Shown: in pieces, positions 6,995-15,343 of the stretch
Numbering within the stretch: position 1 is the stretch's first letter
Layout: the number at the start of each line of letters is the position of its first letter
From: Salinivirgaceae bacterium
GTDB taxonomy: Bacteria; Bacteroidota; Bacteroidia; Bacteroidales; SZUA-534
Direction of reading: 5' to 3'
NCBI GenBank assembly: GCA_017650325.1
Contig: JAGCFC010000065.1
Coordinates: forward strand, 1-32,867
DNA length: 32,867 bases
Notes under the pieces: model-generated
What the model was told of the DNA's origin: nothing
Databases searched by the model: none
Seen by the model: the letters and a program-made list of their open reading frames with translations, nothing else
Program-made: the position numbers and the translations under genes

Positions 6995-8248
6995 ATGGGT
7001 TACTTATTTACTTCAGAGTCGGTTTCAGAGGGACATCCCGACAAGGTTGCCGACCAAATTTCCGACGCCATTGTCGACCGTTTTCTGGCTTTCGATCCCA
7101 AATCGAAAGTGGCTTGCGAGACTCTTGTAACAACCGGACAGGTGGTTCTGGCAGGCGAGGTTCGCAGCGATGCTTACATTGATGTTCAAGAAGTTGCGCG
7201 CCGCGTCATCAACCGTATTGGCTACACCAAAGGCGAATACCGCTTCGAGGGCGACTCGTGCGGCGTTCTGTCGGCTATTCACGAGCAGTCGGCCGACATT
7301 AACCGTGGTGTTGAGCGCGCCAACCATATGGATCAGGGTGCCGGCGACCAGGGAATGATGTTCGGTTACGCTTGCTCGGAGACCGACAACTATATGCCGC
7401 TGCCGCTCGAACTGGCTCACAGCCTGCTTATTGAGCTGGCCGCCATCCGTCGCGAGGGCAAGGTGATGACCTATCTGCGCCCCGACGCAAAAAGCCAGGT
7501 CACCATTGAATATGACGACAACAACCAGCCTAAACGCATCGACACCATTGTGGTATCGACACAGCACGATGAGTTCGACGCCGATGAGCCAATGCTGGCA
7601 AAAATCAAACAGGATGTGAAGGAGATACTGATTCCGCGCACCGTGGCTAAACTGCCCGAGCGTGTGCAGAAACTGTTCGACGGCACATTCACCCTTCATG
7701 TAAACCCAACCGGCAAGTTTGTCATTGGCGGACCTCACGGCGACACCGGCTTGACCGGCCGCAAGATTATTGTGGACACCTACGGAGGCCGCGGCGCACA
7801 CGGCGGTGGCGCTTTCTCGGGCAAAGACCCATCGAAGGTTGACCGTTCGGCAGCTTACGCAGCACGCCATATTGCCAAGAACATGGTTGCCGCAGGTGTG
7901 GCATCCGAAATGCTGGTGCAGGTGGCCTACGCCATTGGCGTGGCAAAACCGGTGGGTGTGTTTGTCAATACCTATGGCACATCGAAAGTCAAACTGTCGG
8001 ATGGCGAGATTGCCAAAAAGGTAGCCGAGATTTTCGACCTCCGTCCGGCCGCCATCGAAGACCGCCTGAAACTGCGCAACCCAATCTACGAGGAGACAGC
8101 ATCGTACGGTCACATGGGACGCGAGCCCAAAACCGTGAAGAAAGTGTTCGAATCGCCGTACATGGGTCGCCGCGAACTGACTGTGGAGCTCTTCACATGG
8201 GAGAAGCTCGACTATGTTGATGAAATTAAAAACGCTTTTAATTTGTAA
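6995..8248 (+). CDS. metK: S-adenosylmethionine synthetase (417 aa)
   Basis: This cytosolic enzyme makes SAM from methionine and ATP, releasing phosphate and pyrophosphate; it needs Mg2+ and K+. The family signatures are complete: GHPDK (13-17), the ATP signature GAGDQG (115-120), the P-loop-like GGGAFSGKD (270-278) followed by [17 protein letters not shown], and the C-terminal domain to residue 417. The enzyme is longer than E. coli MetK (384 aa), as seen in Bacteroidetes. The start is clear because the N-terminus [17 protein letters not shown] aligns with the family. It is first in an operon with the esterase-like lipoprotein gene (3 bases downstream) and metX. The SAM-II riboswitch in the 150-base leader implies repression by its own product. 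Confidence 0.97.
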   Translation: MGYLFTSESVSEGHPDKVADQISDAIVDRFLAFDPKSKVACETLVTTGQVVLAGEVRSDAYIDVQEVARRVINRIGYTKGEYRFEGDSCGVLSAIHEQSADINRGVERANHMDQGAGDQGMMFGYACSETDNYMPLPLELAHSLLIELAAIRREGKVMTYLRPDAKSQVTIEYDDNNQPKRIDTIVVSTQHDEFDADEPMLAKIKQDVKEILIPRTVAKLPERVQKLFDGTFTLHVNPTGKFVIGGPHGDTGLTGRKIIVDTYGGRGAHGGGAFSGKDPSKVDRSAAYAARHIAKNMVAAGVASEMLVQVAYAIGVAKPVGVFVNTYGTSKVKLSDGEIAKKVAEIFDLRPAAIEDRLKLRNPIYEETASYGHMGREPKTVKKVFESPYMGRRELTVELFTWEKLDYVDEIKNAFNL

Positions 8249-8251
8249 AAA

Positions 8252-9613
8252 ATGAAACGTGTAATCACAGCGTTATCGGCAGTTATATTGCTGATTTCAA
8301 CAATATTAACATCTTGTCATAACGGTTCGAGAGACTCTTTCACGGCCAATGTCGAAAAACGTGTCTGCGTGGCCGACACCACAATCCATTATTCGGTTTA
8401 CGCACCGCAGTCCGACGGTCAGAAAATGCCAACCATCATCTTCTTCGACCCTCATGCACAAGGACAAATACCGGTTGAGGCCTACGCCAAGCTGGCTGCC
8501 GATTACAAATACATTCTCATCGGAAGCAACGACCTCCAAAACGGACAGTCGGCATCCGAAACCGAGAAAATTGTGCTCGCTCTTATCAACGAGGTTGAAA
8601 CCCAATACCCGTCCGACGCCAGCCGGATCTATCTTTCGGGCTTTTCGGGCGGCGCAAAGGTGGCTATGATGTATGGTATCAACATTCCCGAGATAAAAGG
8701 CGTTGTTGCCTGCGGAGGCAGCATTATTCCTAATATCAAACCCGACTCAACGTTCTGCTTTGTGGGCATGGTCGGAAACAAGGATTTCAACTACCTCGAC
8801 ATGCAGCAGACCCTGGCCATGTTCAACAAAATGGGCATTCCGTTCACATCGCTCACCTTCGACGGAAAACATGAGTGGCCGTCGGCTGTTGAGTATGAAA
8901 ACGCCTTTAAAGCGTTGGAGGTCAACGCTATGCGCACAGGTTTCGCTCCGTCAAACGTCGATTGGCTCCGCTCGGTTTACAAATCGCTTAGCGACTCGGC
9001 CAACAACAGCATGGCTCTGGGCGAGTATGTTAAAGGCGCCGAACTGATTGGTCGCATCCAAGGCTGGTTCGGTTCGGTCGACAACGATATGCGCTTGTCG
9101 GCTTTCCTCAACAACTTGAGCAACAACCCAATGTATCACAGCCAGTTGGAGAAGATTAAAGAGCTGGCCGAGAAGGAAGTGTCGCTTAGAGGACAGTTCA
9201 TCGGTTCGATTGAGAATCGCGATATCGAATGGTGGAAAACCGAGATTGAGAACTTTGAAAAGAGCATTGCCAGCCGCGACGAGTACGTGAGCCTGACCAG
9301 CCAGCGCCTTATGGCTTACCTGAGCATGGTGTCGTTCACACTGATTAACAGCGACATTATGGGCAACCGTCAGGAGAATGCGTTCAAAAAACTGCAGATA
9401 TACAAAATGGTGGACCCCGACAATGTCGATGTCTATCTGATGTACGCCCGCTACTACCTAATGACCGGCGACAAGCAGAAAATGGTTGAGAGCTACCGCG
9501 AGGCTGTTGCCAAAGGGTTCAAAAATGCCGACCAGTACGCATCGGACCCGACTTGGAAACTGCTCCTGTCGCAACCTGAAATCAAAGCTGAACTGGCGGG
9601 AAATCCGCAATAG
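8252..9613 (+). CDS. Esterase-like (alpha/beta hydrolase) lipoprotein with helical C-terminal region
   Basis: The 453-residue product has an SPII signal ending LTSC (lipidated C22), so it is expected on the outer or inner membrane. Residues about 40-210 look like an alpha/beta hydrolase: nucleophile elbow GFSGG (S132), a likely acid in VGNKDFNY (D178), and a histidine in DGKHEWPS (H207). These are the order and spacing of the dienelactone hydrolase/feruloyl-esterase-like fold. Residues 211-453 are helical and near the end resemble TPR units (VDVYLMYARYYLMTGDKQKMVESYREAV). The substrate is unknown. It starts 3 bases after the metK stop and 21 bases before metX, so it shares the SAM-controlled transcript, although nothing in the sequence ties it to methionine chemistry. 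Confidence 0.85.
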   Translation: MKRVITALSAVILLISTILTSCHNGSRDSFTANVEKRVCVADTTIHYSVYAPQSDGQKMPTIIFFDPHAQGQIPVEAYAKLAADYKYILIGSNDLQNGQSASETEKIVLALINEVETQYPSDASRIYLSGFSGGAKVAMMYGINIPEIKGVVACGGSIIPNIKPDSTFCFVGMVGNKDFNYLDMQQTLAMFNKMGIPFTSLTFDGKHEWPSAVEYENAFKALEVNAMRTGFAPSNVDWLRSVYKSLSDSANNSMALGEYVKGAELIGRIQGWFGSVDNDMRLSAFLNNLSNNPMYHSQLEKIKELAEKEVSLRGQFIGSIENRDIEWWKTEIENFEKSIASRDEYVSLTSQRLMAYLSMVSFTLINSDIMGNRQENAFKKLQIYKMVDPDNVDVYLMYARYYLMTGDKQKMVESYREAVAKGFKNADQYASDPTWKLLLSQPEIKAELAGNPQ

Positions 9614-9634
9614 AGAATTTTAATCTGTCACGAA

Positions 9635-10702
9635 ATGCAAATTCAAGATAAATACCTGTCGCACGACGGCGGCAAAAGCGTGAAATATTACCATTACAGC
9701 GAGGGGCTCGACCTTGAATGCGGCCAGCACCTTGCCGAGCTCGACATTGCCTATGTAACCTACGGCACCATAAACGCCGACCAGAGCAATGTGGTGTGGA
9801 TGTGCCACGCCTACACTGCCAACGCCGACCCCATCGACTGGTGGCCGGGAATGGTGGGCGAGGGCAAGTTCTTCGACCCGGCGAAATATTTTATCGTCTG
9901 CGCCAACATTCTGGGTTCGTGCTACGGCACAACAGGCCCGCTGAGCATCAATCCGGCAACCGGCAAGCCCTATTACCGCGATTTCCCGCTCATCACTGTC
10001 CGCGACCAGGTGAAATGCCATGAGATTCTGCGCAAGCACCTCGGTATCAATTCCATTGAGATAATCCTCGGCTGTTCGATTGGCGGACATCAGGCCATTG
10101 AGTGGGCCATCAGCAACCCGCCGCTCATCAAAAACGCCTTTTTTGTGGCCACCACAGCGGTCAACACTCCATGGGTGTCGGCGTTCAACGAGGCGCAGCG
10201 TATGGCTATCGAGGCCGACCAGACCTTCTACGACGACAATCCGAACGGCGGCGAGCTGGGACTGAAATCGGCACGCGCAATGGCTCTCATCAGCTACCGC
10301 AACCGCGAAACGTTTAACCGCACACAGGCCGAAGACCCTAACGATTTGGACAAGCTCGACCACTTCCGTGTAAGCTCGTATCAAGTACATCAAGGCAACA
10401 AGCTGGCCGACCGCTTCAACGCATACTCTTACTACACGCTGTCGAAGGCGCTCGACTCACACAATGTCGGACGCGGCCGCGACGGTTTCCTTGCCGCTTT
10501 GGGGCGCATCACGGCGCACACGCTTGTCATCGGCATCGACACCGACATTCTGTTCCCTGTTGAGGACCAGCTGATTATCCACAAGGGCATCAAGGGCAGC
10601 GTGCTGCGTATTCTGGCCTCGGTTTACGGCCACGACGGCTTCCTGCTTGAGTTCGAGAAACAGAGCAAGATTTACACGCAGTTCCTGAACGGAGAGTTGT
10701 AA
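9635..10702 (+). CDS. metX: Homoserine O-acetyltransferase (355 aa)
   Basis: It acetylates L-homoserine with acetyl-CoA, the committed step to methionine by the MetX route. It is an alpha/beta hydrolase-fold enzyme. The catalytic triad is visible: S148 in GCSIGGHQAIEW, D304 in IGIDTDILFPVEDQ and H333 in SVYGHDGFLLE. N-terminal landmarks include AYVTYGTINADQSNVVW and NILGSCYGTTGPLSINPATG, the typical MetX region that contacts substrate. The nucleophile elbow reads GCSIGG rather than the more common GGSMGG. It is last in the metK operon and probably under the SAM-II riboswitch. Residues that separate acetyl- from succinyl-CoA use were not scored one by one; acetyl is inferred from overall MetX similarity. 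Confidence 0.92.
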   Translation: MQIQDKYLSHDGGKSVKYYHYSEGLDLECGQHLAELDIAYVTYGTINADQSNVVWMCHAYTANADPIDWWPGMVGEGKFFDPAKYFIVCANILGSCYGTTGPLSINPATGKPYYRDFPLITVRDQVKCHEILRKHLGINSIEIILGCSIGGHQAIEWAISNPPLIKNAFFVATTAVNTPWVSAFNEAQRMAIEADQTFYDDNPNGGELGLKSARAMALISYRNRETFNRTQAEDPNDLDKLDHFRVSSYQVHQGNKLADRFNAYSYYTLSKALDSHNVGRGRDGFLAALGRITAHTLVIGIDTDILFPVEDQLIIHKGIKGSVLRILASVYGHDGFLLEFEKQSKIYTQFLNGEL

Positions 10703-10838
10703 ACGGGTGTTAGGTGTTGGTTGTCGGGTGTCTGGTTATTACACAAAAAAATATTACCAAATATGAAACAAACCTAACCGAATTTGAATTCATTGCCGCC
10801 AAATTTGTATTTCTAAAACTAACGGCAATTTTGATTTT

Positions 10839-10846
10839 TACTTTTG
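10839..10846 (+). promoter_or_regulatory. Orphan -7 element downstream of metX
   Basis: TACTTTTG matches TAnnTTTG perfectly and lies 50 bases before a strong terminator with no gene between. It could start a small RNA or be a chance match in AT-rich DNA. Confidence 0.3.
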
Positions 10847-10895
10847 TTGCGTTCAATCGATTAGTCACTGAATATTTGGTTATTATTGTAGTTGA

Positions 10896-10932
10896 AACAG
10901 TTTTCAGATCCCCAACTGAAGACTGTTTTTTT
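10896..10932 (+). terminator. Terminator of the metK-metX operon
   Basis: A 12-bp stem (AACAGTTTTCAG with CTGAAGACTGTT, one wobble, loop ATCCCCAA) runs into eight T residues. Confidence 0.9.
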
Positions 10933-11025
10933 ATGTCCTGCCCAACAATATGATTACTGCACAATCGTCAGCTGCTGTCTGGCGCATTATGCCCCCAACA
11001 AGGTTTCTATACGACAAGAAAACTA

Positions 11026-12381
11026 TCAGATTACCAGCGTGTTGTCGCCACGGATGAGTTTGTAGAGGTCCATGGCGTAAAGGTCGGTCATGCCTGAAAC
11101 AAAATCGAGTATCGATCGGCATTTCCCATAAACAGTGGTGTTGTCGACATTGTACTGCTCAGGAATGAGCTGCAGAAGTTTGCGCGAATAGTTGGTGTCT
11201 GGCTTCATGGCGGCCTGTAAAAACTCCTCAACCAGCGTTTTAAGCACGTTGTAGCCCGTTATCTCAACCTTGACCACCGAGCGGTTGTTGTATATTTTGC
11301 GAACCGACATGTCGCTGCTCTCCTCGTACTCTGTCTCAATTTTTTCAGGCAGGTTCTTCACCAGCGAGCCTTTGAAGGTGCCTTCCATTATCTCGTTGCG
11401 ATGGTTCAGGAACACCTCCGATGTACGTGTTGTCAGATGGTTAATCGACATGGCGCGCAGAAATGCCACCAGCTCATTGCTGTCGGTAACAACATCCTTG
11501 ACATCATCGAGCTTCTTTTTGAAAATCGAAAGGTTTTCTCCGTCGAAGAAACTCGAGAGTCGCTCGCGTGTCTCGTCGAACGAGAGGATTCCCAACCGGT
11601 GGGCATCCTCAATGTCCATAATCATGTAGGCTATGTCGTCGGCGGCCTCCATCAGATAAGCAAGCGGGCTACGGGCATAGATGCCGCGCTGCGCGTCGGT
11701 GCAGATGAGACCTGTCTCCTCGACAATTGAGAGGAACGCCTCACGCTCGCTCTGGAAAAATCCGTATTTGCCTTTCTTGAGGCGCTCTGTCGAAGCAAAC
11801 GGATATTTGATCATGGCCGCCAGGCAGGCGTATGTGAGCGACATTCCGCCAGGACGTCTCCCTTTGAACTGATGGGTGAGCAACCGCAAAAGATTGGCAT
11901 TGCCCTCAAAATTAGTCAGATCGGCCCACTCGGCCTCTGTCATCTCCTTTTGCAAAGTGCGGCCATCGCCGTTCTCGAAAAAGTTCGATATGGCGCTCTC
12001 GCCCGAATGACCGAATGGCGGGTTGCCCAGATCGTGAGCAAGTCCGGCCACCGACACAATGGTGCCCAACTCTCCGATTAGAGGTTTCAGCTCCGGCTCC
12101 ACCTCCGACTCTATCCGCCTTGCCACAATGTTTCCCAACGAACGCCCAATGCTGGCCACTTCAAGGCTGTGTGTCAGACGGTTATGAACAAAAACGCTTC
12201 CTGGCAGCGGAAAAACCTGAGTCTTGTTCTGCAAGCGGCGGAAGGCCGAACTGAAAATCAGACGGTCATAATCGCGCTGGAAGTTTGTACGAATAATCTC
12301 AAGGTCAACCTCCTTTGTGTCGGGCTTGCCGTAGCGGCGTGTCGACAGCAGTTGTTTCCAGTTCATCGTTTTCGTAACCAT
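11026..12381 (-). CDS. dgt: Deoxyguanosinetriphosphate triphosphohydrolase (451 aa)
   Basis: It hydrolyses dGTP (and in some members other dNTPs) to the nucleoside plus triphosphate, acting on nucleotide pools. The HD-domain metal site is complete: H71 in NRLTHSLEVA, H116-D117 in AGLAHDLGNPPFGHSGE and D248 in LMEAADDIAYMIMD. The N-terminus LLSTRRYGKP...RTNFQRDYDRLIFSSAFRRLQNKTQVFP is the usual Dgt opening. I start at 12381 (MVTKTMNWKQ), 8 bases after the lspA stop; a frame reaching 12438 would overlap lspA and has unrelated residues. A purine-rich GGAGAG directly abuts this ATG, so MNWKQ at 12366 (446 aa) is a real alternative. It is cotranscribed with lspA. Confidence 0.93.
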   Translation of the reverse strand: MVTKTMNWKQLLSTRRYGKPDTKEVDLEIIRTNFQRDYDRLIFSSAFRRLQNKTQVFPLPGSVFVHNRLTHSLEVASIGRSLGNIVARRIESEVEPELKPLIGELGTIVSVAGLAHDLGNPPFGHSGESAISNFFENGDGRTLQKEMTEAEWADLTNFEGNANLLRLLTHQFKGRRPGGMSLTYACLAAMIKYPFASTERLKKGKYGFFQSEREAFLSIVEETGLICTDAQRGIYARSPLAYLMEAADDIAYMIMDIEDAHRLGILSFDETRERLSSFFDGENLSIFKKKLDDVKDVVTDSNELVAFLRAMSINHLTTRTSEVFLNHRNEIMEGTFKGSLVKNLPEKIETEYEESSDMSVRKIYNNRSVVKVEITGYNVLKTLVEEFLQAAMKPDTNYSRKLLQLIPEQYNVDNTTVYGKCRSILDFVSGMTDLYAMDLYKLIRGDNTLVI

Positions 12382-12388
12382 CTCTCCG

Positions 12389-13015
12389 TCATTTTTTTGA
12401 ACTGATCTCAAGTTCAGCTTGCAGATTTTTCCGTTCAAAGAGCAGCATCCAAATCATTCCGCAGGTGATGGCCGAATCGGCAATGTTGAAAACCGGCCTG
12501 AAGAAGATGAACTCCTCAGTGGAGTTGATTGGCGACCACGCTGGCCAATGACCTTGTATTATGGGGAAGTACAGCATGTCAACAACTCGACCCTGCAGAA
12601 AACTTGAATAGCCCGAGCCAAACGGCACAAACGAGGCTATGTTGTTCCAACTTTGATCGAAAATGAGGCCATAGAGCGCACAATCTATAATATTGCCGGC
12701 GGCTCCAGCCATTATGAGAGCCACACATATAAAGTAACCGACTGATATTTCACGCTTTGTGAGCTTGAACAGATAATATCCGATGAACCCTACGGCGGCT
12801 ATGCGAATAGTGCTGAGCAAATATTTCCCTATACGGCCAAAAAACTCAAGGCCGAATGCCATGCCGTTGTTCTCCGTAAAATGGATAATGAACCAATTGC
12901 CGGCAATGTGTATCTCTTCTCCTATTGCCATATGGGTTTTAACCCATATTTTCAGCGCTTGATCGGCTATAAGCACTGCAGCGATGATGACAATGGCAAG
13001 TTTTCCTCTGCTCAT
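12389..13015 (-). CDS. lspA: Lipoprotein signal peptidase (208 aa)
   Basis: This inner-membrane aspartyl protease removes signal peptides of prolipoproteins after lipidation; several of its likely substrates are encoded in this window. It shows the expected four membrane segments, the N-terminal DQ (D18-Q19), TENNGMAFG, GAAGNIIDC, and the catalytic aspartates D146 (GRVVDM) and D180 (FNIADSAI). Two inserts, about residues 116-143 and 151-174, are longer than in E. coli (164 aa) and are usual for Bacteroidetes. The start MSRGKLAIVI at 13015 matches the typical N-terminus; the Met at 13042 adds nine residues and is less likely. It lies upstream of dgt and downstream of the dksA-like gene. Confidence 0.94.
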   Translation of the reverse strand: MSRGKLAIVIIAAVLIADQALKIWVKTHMAIGEEIHIAGNWFIIHFTENNGMAFGLEFFGRIGKYLLSTIRIAAVGFIGYYLFKLTKREISVGYFICVALIMAGAAGNIIDCALYGLIFDQSWNNIASFVPFGSGYSSFLQGRVVDMLYFPIIQGHWPAWSPINSTEEFIFFRPVFNIADSAITCGMIWMLLFERKNLQAELEISSKK

Positions 13016-13155
13016 ATTCGAATTAATGTATATAATTAGCAAACAATATGTTAGCTGTCATGTTTTTATTAAAAACACATTCCGCTTTTCATTAGAAACG
13101 GAAATAAACAAATCCGTCTGACAGCGAATACTTGTGTTTTTAAGACAAGCCGATA

Positions 13156-13183
13156 CAAAACAGCCACAATTGTTTTGTGGCTG
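13156..13183 (-). terminator. Terminator of the dksA-like gene
   Basis: A perfect 9-bp stem CAGCCACAA/TTGTGGCTG with a 5-base loop is followed on the reverse strand by TTTTGT. It lies 11 bases after the dksA-like stop and may partly separate it from lspA. Confidence 0.75.
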
Positions 13184-13193
13184 CTATGTCTGG

Positions 13194-13583
13194 CTATTTC
13201 TTGCTGCTGTTTTTCGCCTCAACGCTCAAAGTAGCATGCGGAACGGCGCGCAGACGCTCCTTTGGTATCAGCTGGCCTGTCTCGCGGCAGATGCCGTATG
13301 TCTTGTTCTCGATGCGTACAAGAGCAGCCTTAAGGTGCTGTATGAACTTCTCCTGGTGCTGTGCCAAACGGCCTGTCTCCTCGCGCGAAAGCACGCTTGC
13401 TCCTTCCTCCAGAACCTTGAAGGTGGGCGATGTGTCGAGAGTGTCGTTTCCATCGGAGTGTGCAAGTGTCTGGCAAAGCAGGTCATACTCTTCCTGCGCC
13501 TTTGTCAACTTCTCAAGTATCAGTTGCTTGAATTCAGCCAATTCCTCGTCGGAATATCTGACTTTAGGTTGTTCTTCGCTCAT
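13194..13583 (-). CDS. DksA/TraR-family protein with degenerate zinc finger (129 aa)
   Basis: It belongs to the family that binds the RNA polymerase secondary channel and, in proteobacteria, works with ppGpp. The coiled-coil part spans residues 11-93. The C-terminal YGICRETGQLIPKERLRAVPHATLSVEAK lines up with the zinc finger YGxCxxCGxxIxxxRLxAxP. Only C99 of the four cysteines remains (CRET replaces CxxC, and the second pair is gone). This zinc-free variant is common in Bacteroidetes annotations. No DxxDxA-type tip motif is evident, so ppGpp synergy cannot be assumed. Its own promoter candidate lies at 13608-13639 and a terminator follows. Confidence 0.88.
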   Translation of the reverse strand: MSEEQPKVRYSDEELAEFKQLILEKLTKAQEEYDLLCQTLAHSDGNDTLDTSPTFKVLEEGASVLSREETGRLAQHQEKFIQHLKAALVRIENKTYGICRETGQLIPKERLRAVPHATLSVEAKNSSKK

Positions 13584-13607
13584 AGTGGTATGGTTTTTAT
13601 TGGGTGC

Positions 13608-13639
13608 TAAAGGTAGCCTTTTGCATTTTTTACCGCCAA
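13608..13639 (-). promoter_or_regulatory. Candidate promoter of the dksA-like gene
   Basis: On the reverse strand GTTG (13639-13636), 20 bases, then TACCTTTA (13615-13608), one mismatch from TAnnTTTG. The leader would be about 20 bases. Confidence 0.55.
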
Positions 13640-13818
13640 CAGGTCGATGTTTTTTAACAACTAATTATTAACAAAGGCCATCTTGCGTTTTTTACGCTGG
13701 GAATAAAAGCGACATATCACTAATCGGCTCTCACATGAATTGTTCGTAACTATTGAGTATCAACAACTTGATAATTACAATAGGAGTTTACCCATAAGCG
13801 ATCAAATGCCTGACAGAC

Positions 13819-13852
13819 TTTGTTTATTTGGAAAGTTATTTTACTACCTTTG
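13819..13852 (+). promoter_or_regulatory. Candidate promoter of the panD operon
   Basis: TTTG at 13819-13822, 22 bases, then a perfect TACCTTTG at 13845-13852 followed by CACCCGTT. The spacing is one base longer than the usual range. The leader is about 20 bases. Confidence 0.6.
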
Positions 13853-13877
13853 CACCCGTTTAAACAATCGCAATGAA

Positions 13878-14231
13878 ATGACAATTGAAGTTGTTAAATC
13901 GAAGATTCACAAGGTTACAGTGACCGAAGCAAACCTGCAATATGTGGGCAGCATAACCATCGATGAGGACCTGCTCGACGCTGCAAACATGATTGAGAAC
14001 GAAAAAGTTCAAGTTGTCAATATGAACAATGGCGAACGGCTTGAAACCTACATCATCAAAGGAAAACGCGGCTCCGGTTGTGTGTGCCTTAACGGACCTG
14101 CGGCACGCAAGGCCATTGTGGGCGATGTGGTGGTGATCATTTCGTATGCCCAAATGGATTTCGAAGAGGCCAAAACGTTCAAACCAACATTCATCTTCCC
14201 CGACACAGCAACAAACATGCTTGTCAAATGA
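13878..14231 (+). CDS. panD: Aspartate 1-decarboxylase proenzyme (117 aa)
   Basis: It decarboxylates L-aspartate to beta-alanine for pantothenate and CoA. The proenzyme cuts itself between G24 and S25 (YVGSITID), turning Ser25 into the pyruvoyl cofactor at the start of the alpha chain. Other landmarks are [21 protein letters not shown] and [21 protein letters not shown] chose the Met of [15 protein letters not shown] because it gives the standard length; the open frame reaching 13740 runs through the promoter. The next gene overlaps its stop by 4 bases (ATGA), suggesting translational coupling with an unrelated LPS function. Confidence 0.96.
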   Translation: MTIEVVKSKIHKVTVTEANLQYVGSITIDEDLLDAANMIENEKVQVVNMNNGERLETYIIKGKRGSGCVCLNGPAARKAIVGDVVVIISYAQMDFEEAKTFKPTFIFPDTATNMLVK

Positions 14232-14716
14232 ACCATTTCAGCGCACTATCGTCGAAACTGCTGAATGGCGAGGCGCTGACCGACACCATCGGCCAGTGGC
14301 GGGCCGCAGGCGAAACCATTGTGTTCACCAACGGCTGCTTCGACATTATTCACCGCGGACATGTGGAGTATCTGGCCAAAGCCGCCGATCTTGGCAGCAA
14401 ACTCATTATCGGCCTCAATTCCGACGATTCGGTGAGACGGCTCAAAGGCCCGACAAGACCTGTCAACGATGAACTGGCGCGGGCAATGGTGCTGTCGGCC
14501 TTCTCGTTTGTAAGCGCGGTGGCTCTCTTTTCCGACGACACCCCTTACAATCTTATAAAAACAGTCCAACCCGACATTCTAGTCAAAGGCGGCGACTACC
14601 GCATCGAGGACATTGTCGGCTGCGACATTGTTACAAACAGGGGTGGCAAGGTGCTTACAATACCATTTGTTGAGGGTTATTCAACCACTTCGACAATAAA
14701 AAAAAGCCATCTGTAA
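14228..14716 (+). CDS. rfaE2: D-glycero-beta-D-manno-heptose 1-phosphate adenylyltransferase (162 aa)
   Basis: It adenylylates heptose 1-phosphate to ADP-heptose precursor for LPS inner core. Nucleotidyltransferase motifs are clear: [16 protein letters not shown] (HxGH at residues 42-45), [27 protein letters not shown] and the ending [11 protein letters not shown]. It is a single-domain protein, equal to the C-terminal half of E. coli HldE; the kinase half is not in the window. The family member count makes a glycerol-3-phosphate cytidylyltransferase-like role unlikely. Overlaps panD by 4 bases. Confidence 0.93.
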   Translation: MNHFSALSSKLLNGEALTDTIGQWRAAGETIVFTNGCFDIIHRGHVEYLAKAADLGSKLIIGLNSDDSVRRLKGPTRPVNDELARAMVLSAFSFVSAVALFSDDTPYNLIKTVQPDILVKGGDYRIEDIVGCDIVTNRGGKVLTIPFVEGYSTTSTIKKSHL

Positions 14717-14776
14717 AAAAATTTTTTACCAAAATCAATTATTTGATACTTTTAGCCGCTTGCAAAAACACTTAGT

Positions 14777-15340
14777 ATGAAAAGGATAAGCATAATTCTA
14801 TCATTTCTGGCCATTGCCTTGTGCTTTGCCACTTGCAAAATAAACCGTCAGGACAAACTGATCGGTTACTGGAAAGTTGTGCCTTTCACCGACCCCGATT
14901 CGGTCAAAGCCGTTTCTTACTGGATTTTCTATGCTGGCGACAGGCTCGAAGTATATAACATTTCGACTGTTGACTCGCTCGGCAACCACACCGACATATC
15001 GGAATTGACAGCCATTCAAGCCCAGGCCAATAACAAAGAGGCCAAAAGCGACTCGGCCATTTTCGCCTCTCTGTCTGCTCGCAAACGCGACATTATAGCC
15101 GGCGATACGATCAAATTCCAAGTGTACTCATACAACACCGACGGAAAAATCATCAACATTCAGATGGCCGACGAAACAGCTGCCTCGCGCTACGTGAGCG
15201 GCAGCCACGACATTTGCGGCATGTACTGGATGGACGAGATAAAGAAGAACAAGCGCCTGAAAATTGTCCGTCGCAAAGACCCACAGGGCGGAAAAGGCGG
15301 TGCCTACTTGCGTTTCGAACTGGTCAAGGTCAAACGTTAG
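14777..15340 (+). CDS. Lipocalin-like lipoprotein, hypothetical (187 aa)
   Basis: It has an SPII signal with FATC (lipidated C20). The mature part begins LIGYWKVVPF, resembling the first strand of lipocalin-like domains of Bacteroidetes (LxGxWxx). The rest alternates beta-strand-like segments with the end AYLRFELVKVKR. Its function is unknown. A near-match -7 element TACTTTTA (14747-14754) lies 23 bases before the start, so it may have its own promoter. radA starts 4 bases after the stop, implying cotranscription. Cell-envelope location is inferred from the lipobox. Confidence 0.8.
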   Translation: MKRISIILSFLAIALCFATCKINRQDKLIGYWKVVPFTDPDSVKAVSYWIFYAGDRLEVYNISTVDSLGNHTDISELTAIQAQANNKEAKSDSAIFASLSARKRDIIAGDTIKFQVYSYNTDGKIINIQMADETAASRYVSGSHDICGMYWMDEIKKNKRLKIVRRKDPQGGKGGAYLRFELVKVKR

Positions 15341-15343
15341 GCA

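Noticed and set aside
7025-8113. 362-codon reverse frame opposite metK
   Set aside because: It lies entirely across metK, has no family features and mirrors metK codon structure.
9620-10393. 257-codon reverse frame opposite metX
   Set aside because: A shadow of metX with low-complexity Val/Ala composition and no motif.
10714-10953. 79-codon forward frame after metX
   Set aside because: It runs through the terminator and the orphan -7 box; composition is that of AT-rich non-coding DNA.
12382-12438. Longer dgt start overlapping lspA
   Set aside because: The extra 19 residues are the lspA 3' end read in another frame; Dgt proteins begin near MNWKQLLSTRRYG.
13740-13877. Upstream extension of panD
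   Set aside because: It passes through the promoter; PanD has a standard length from [10 protein letters not shown].
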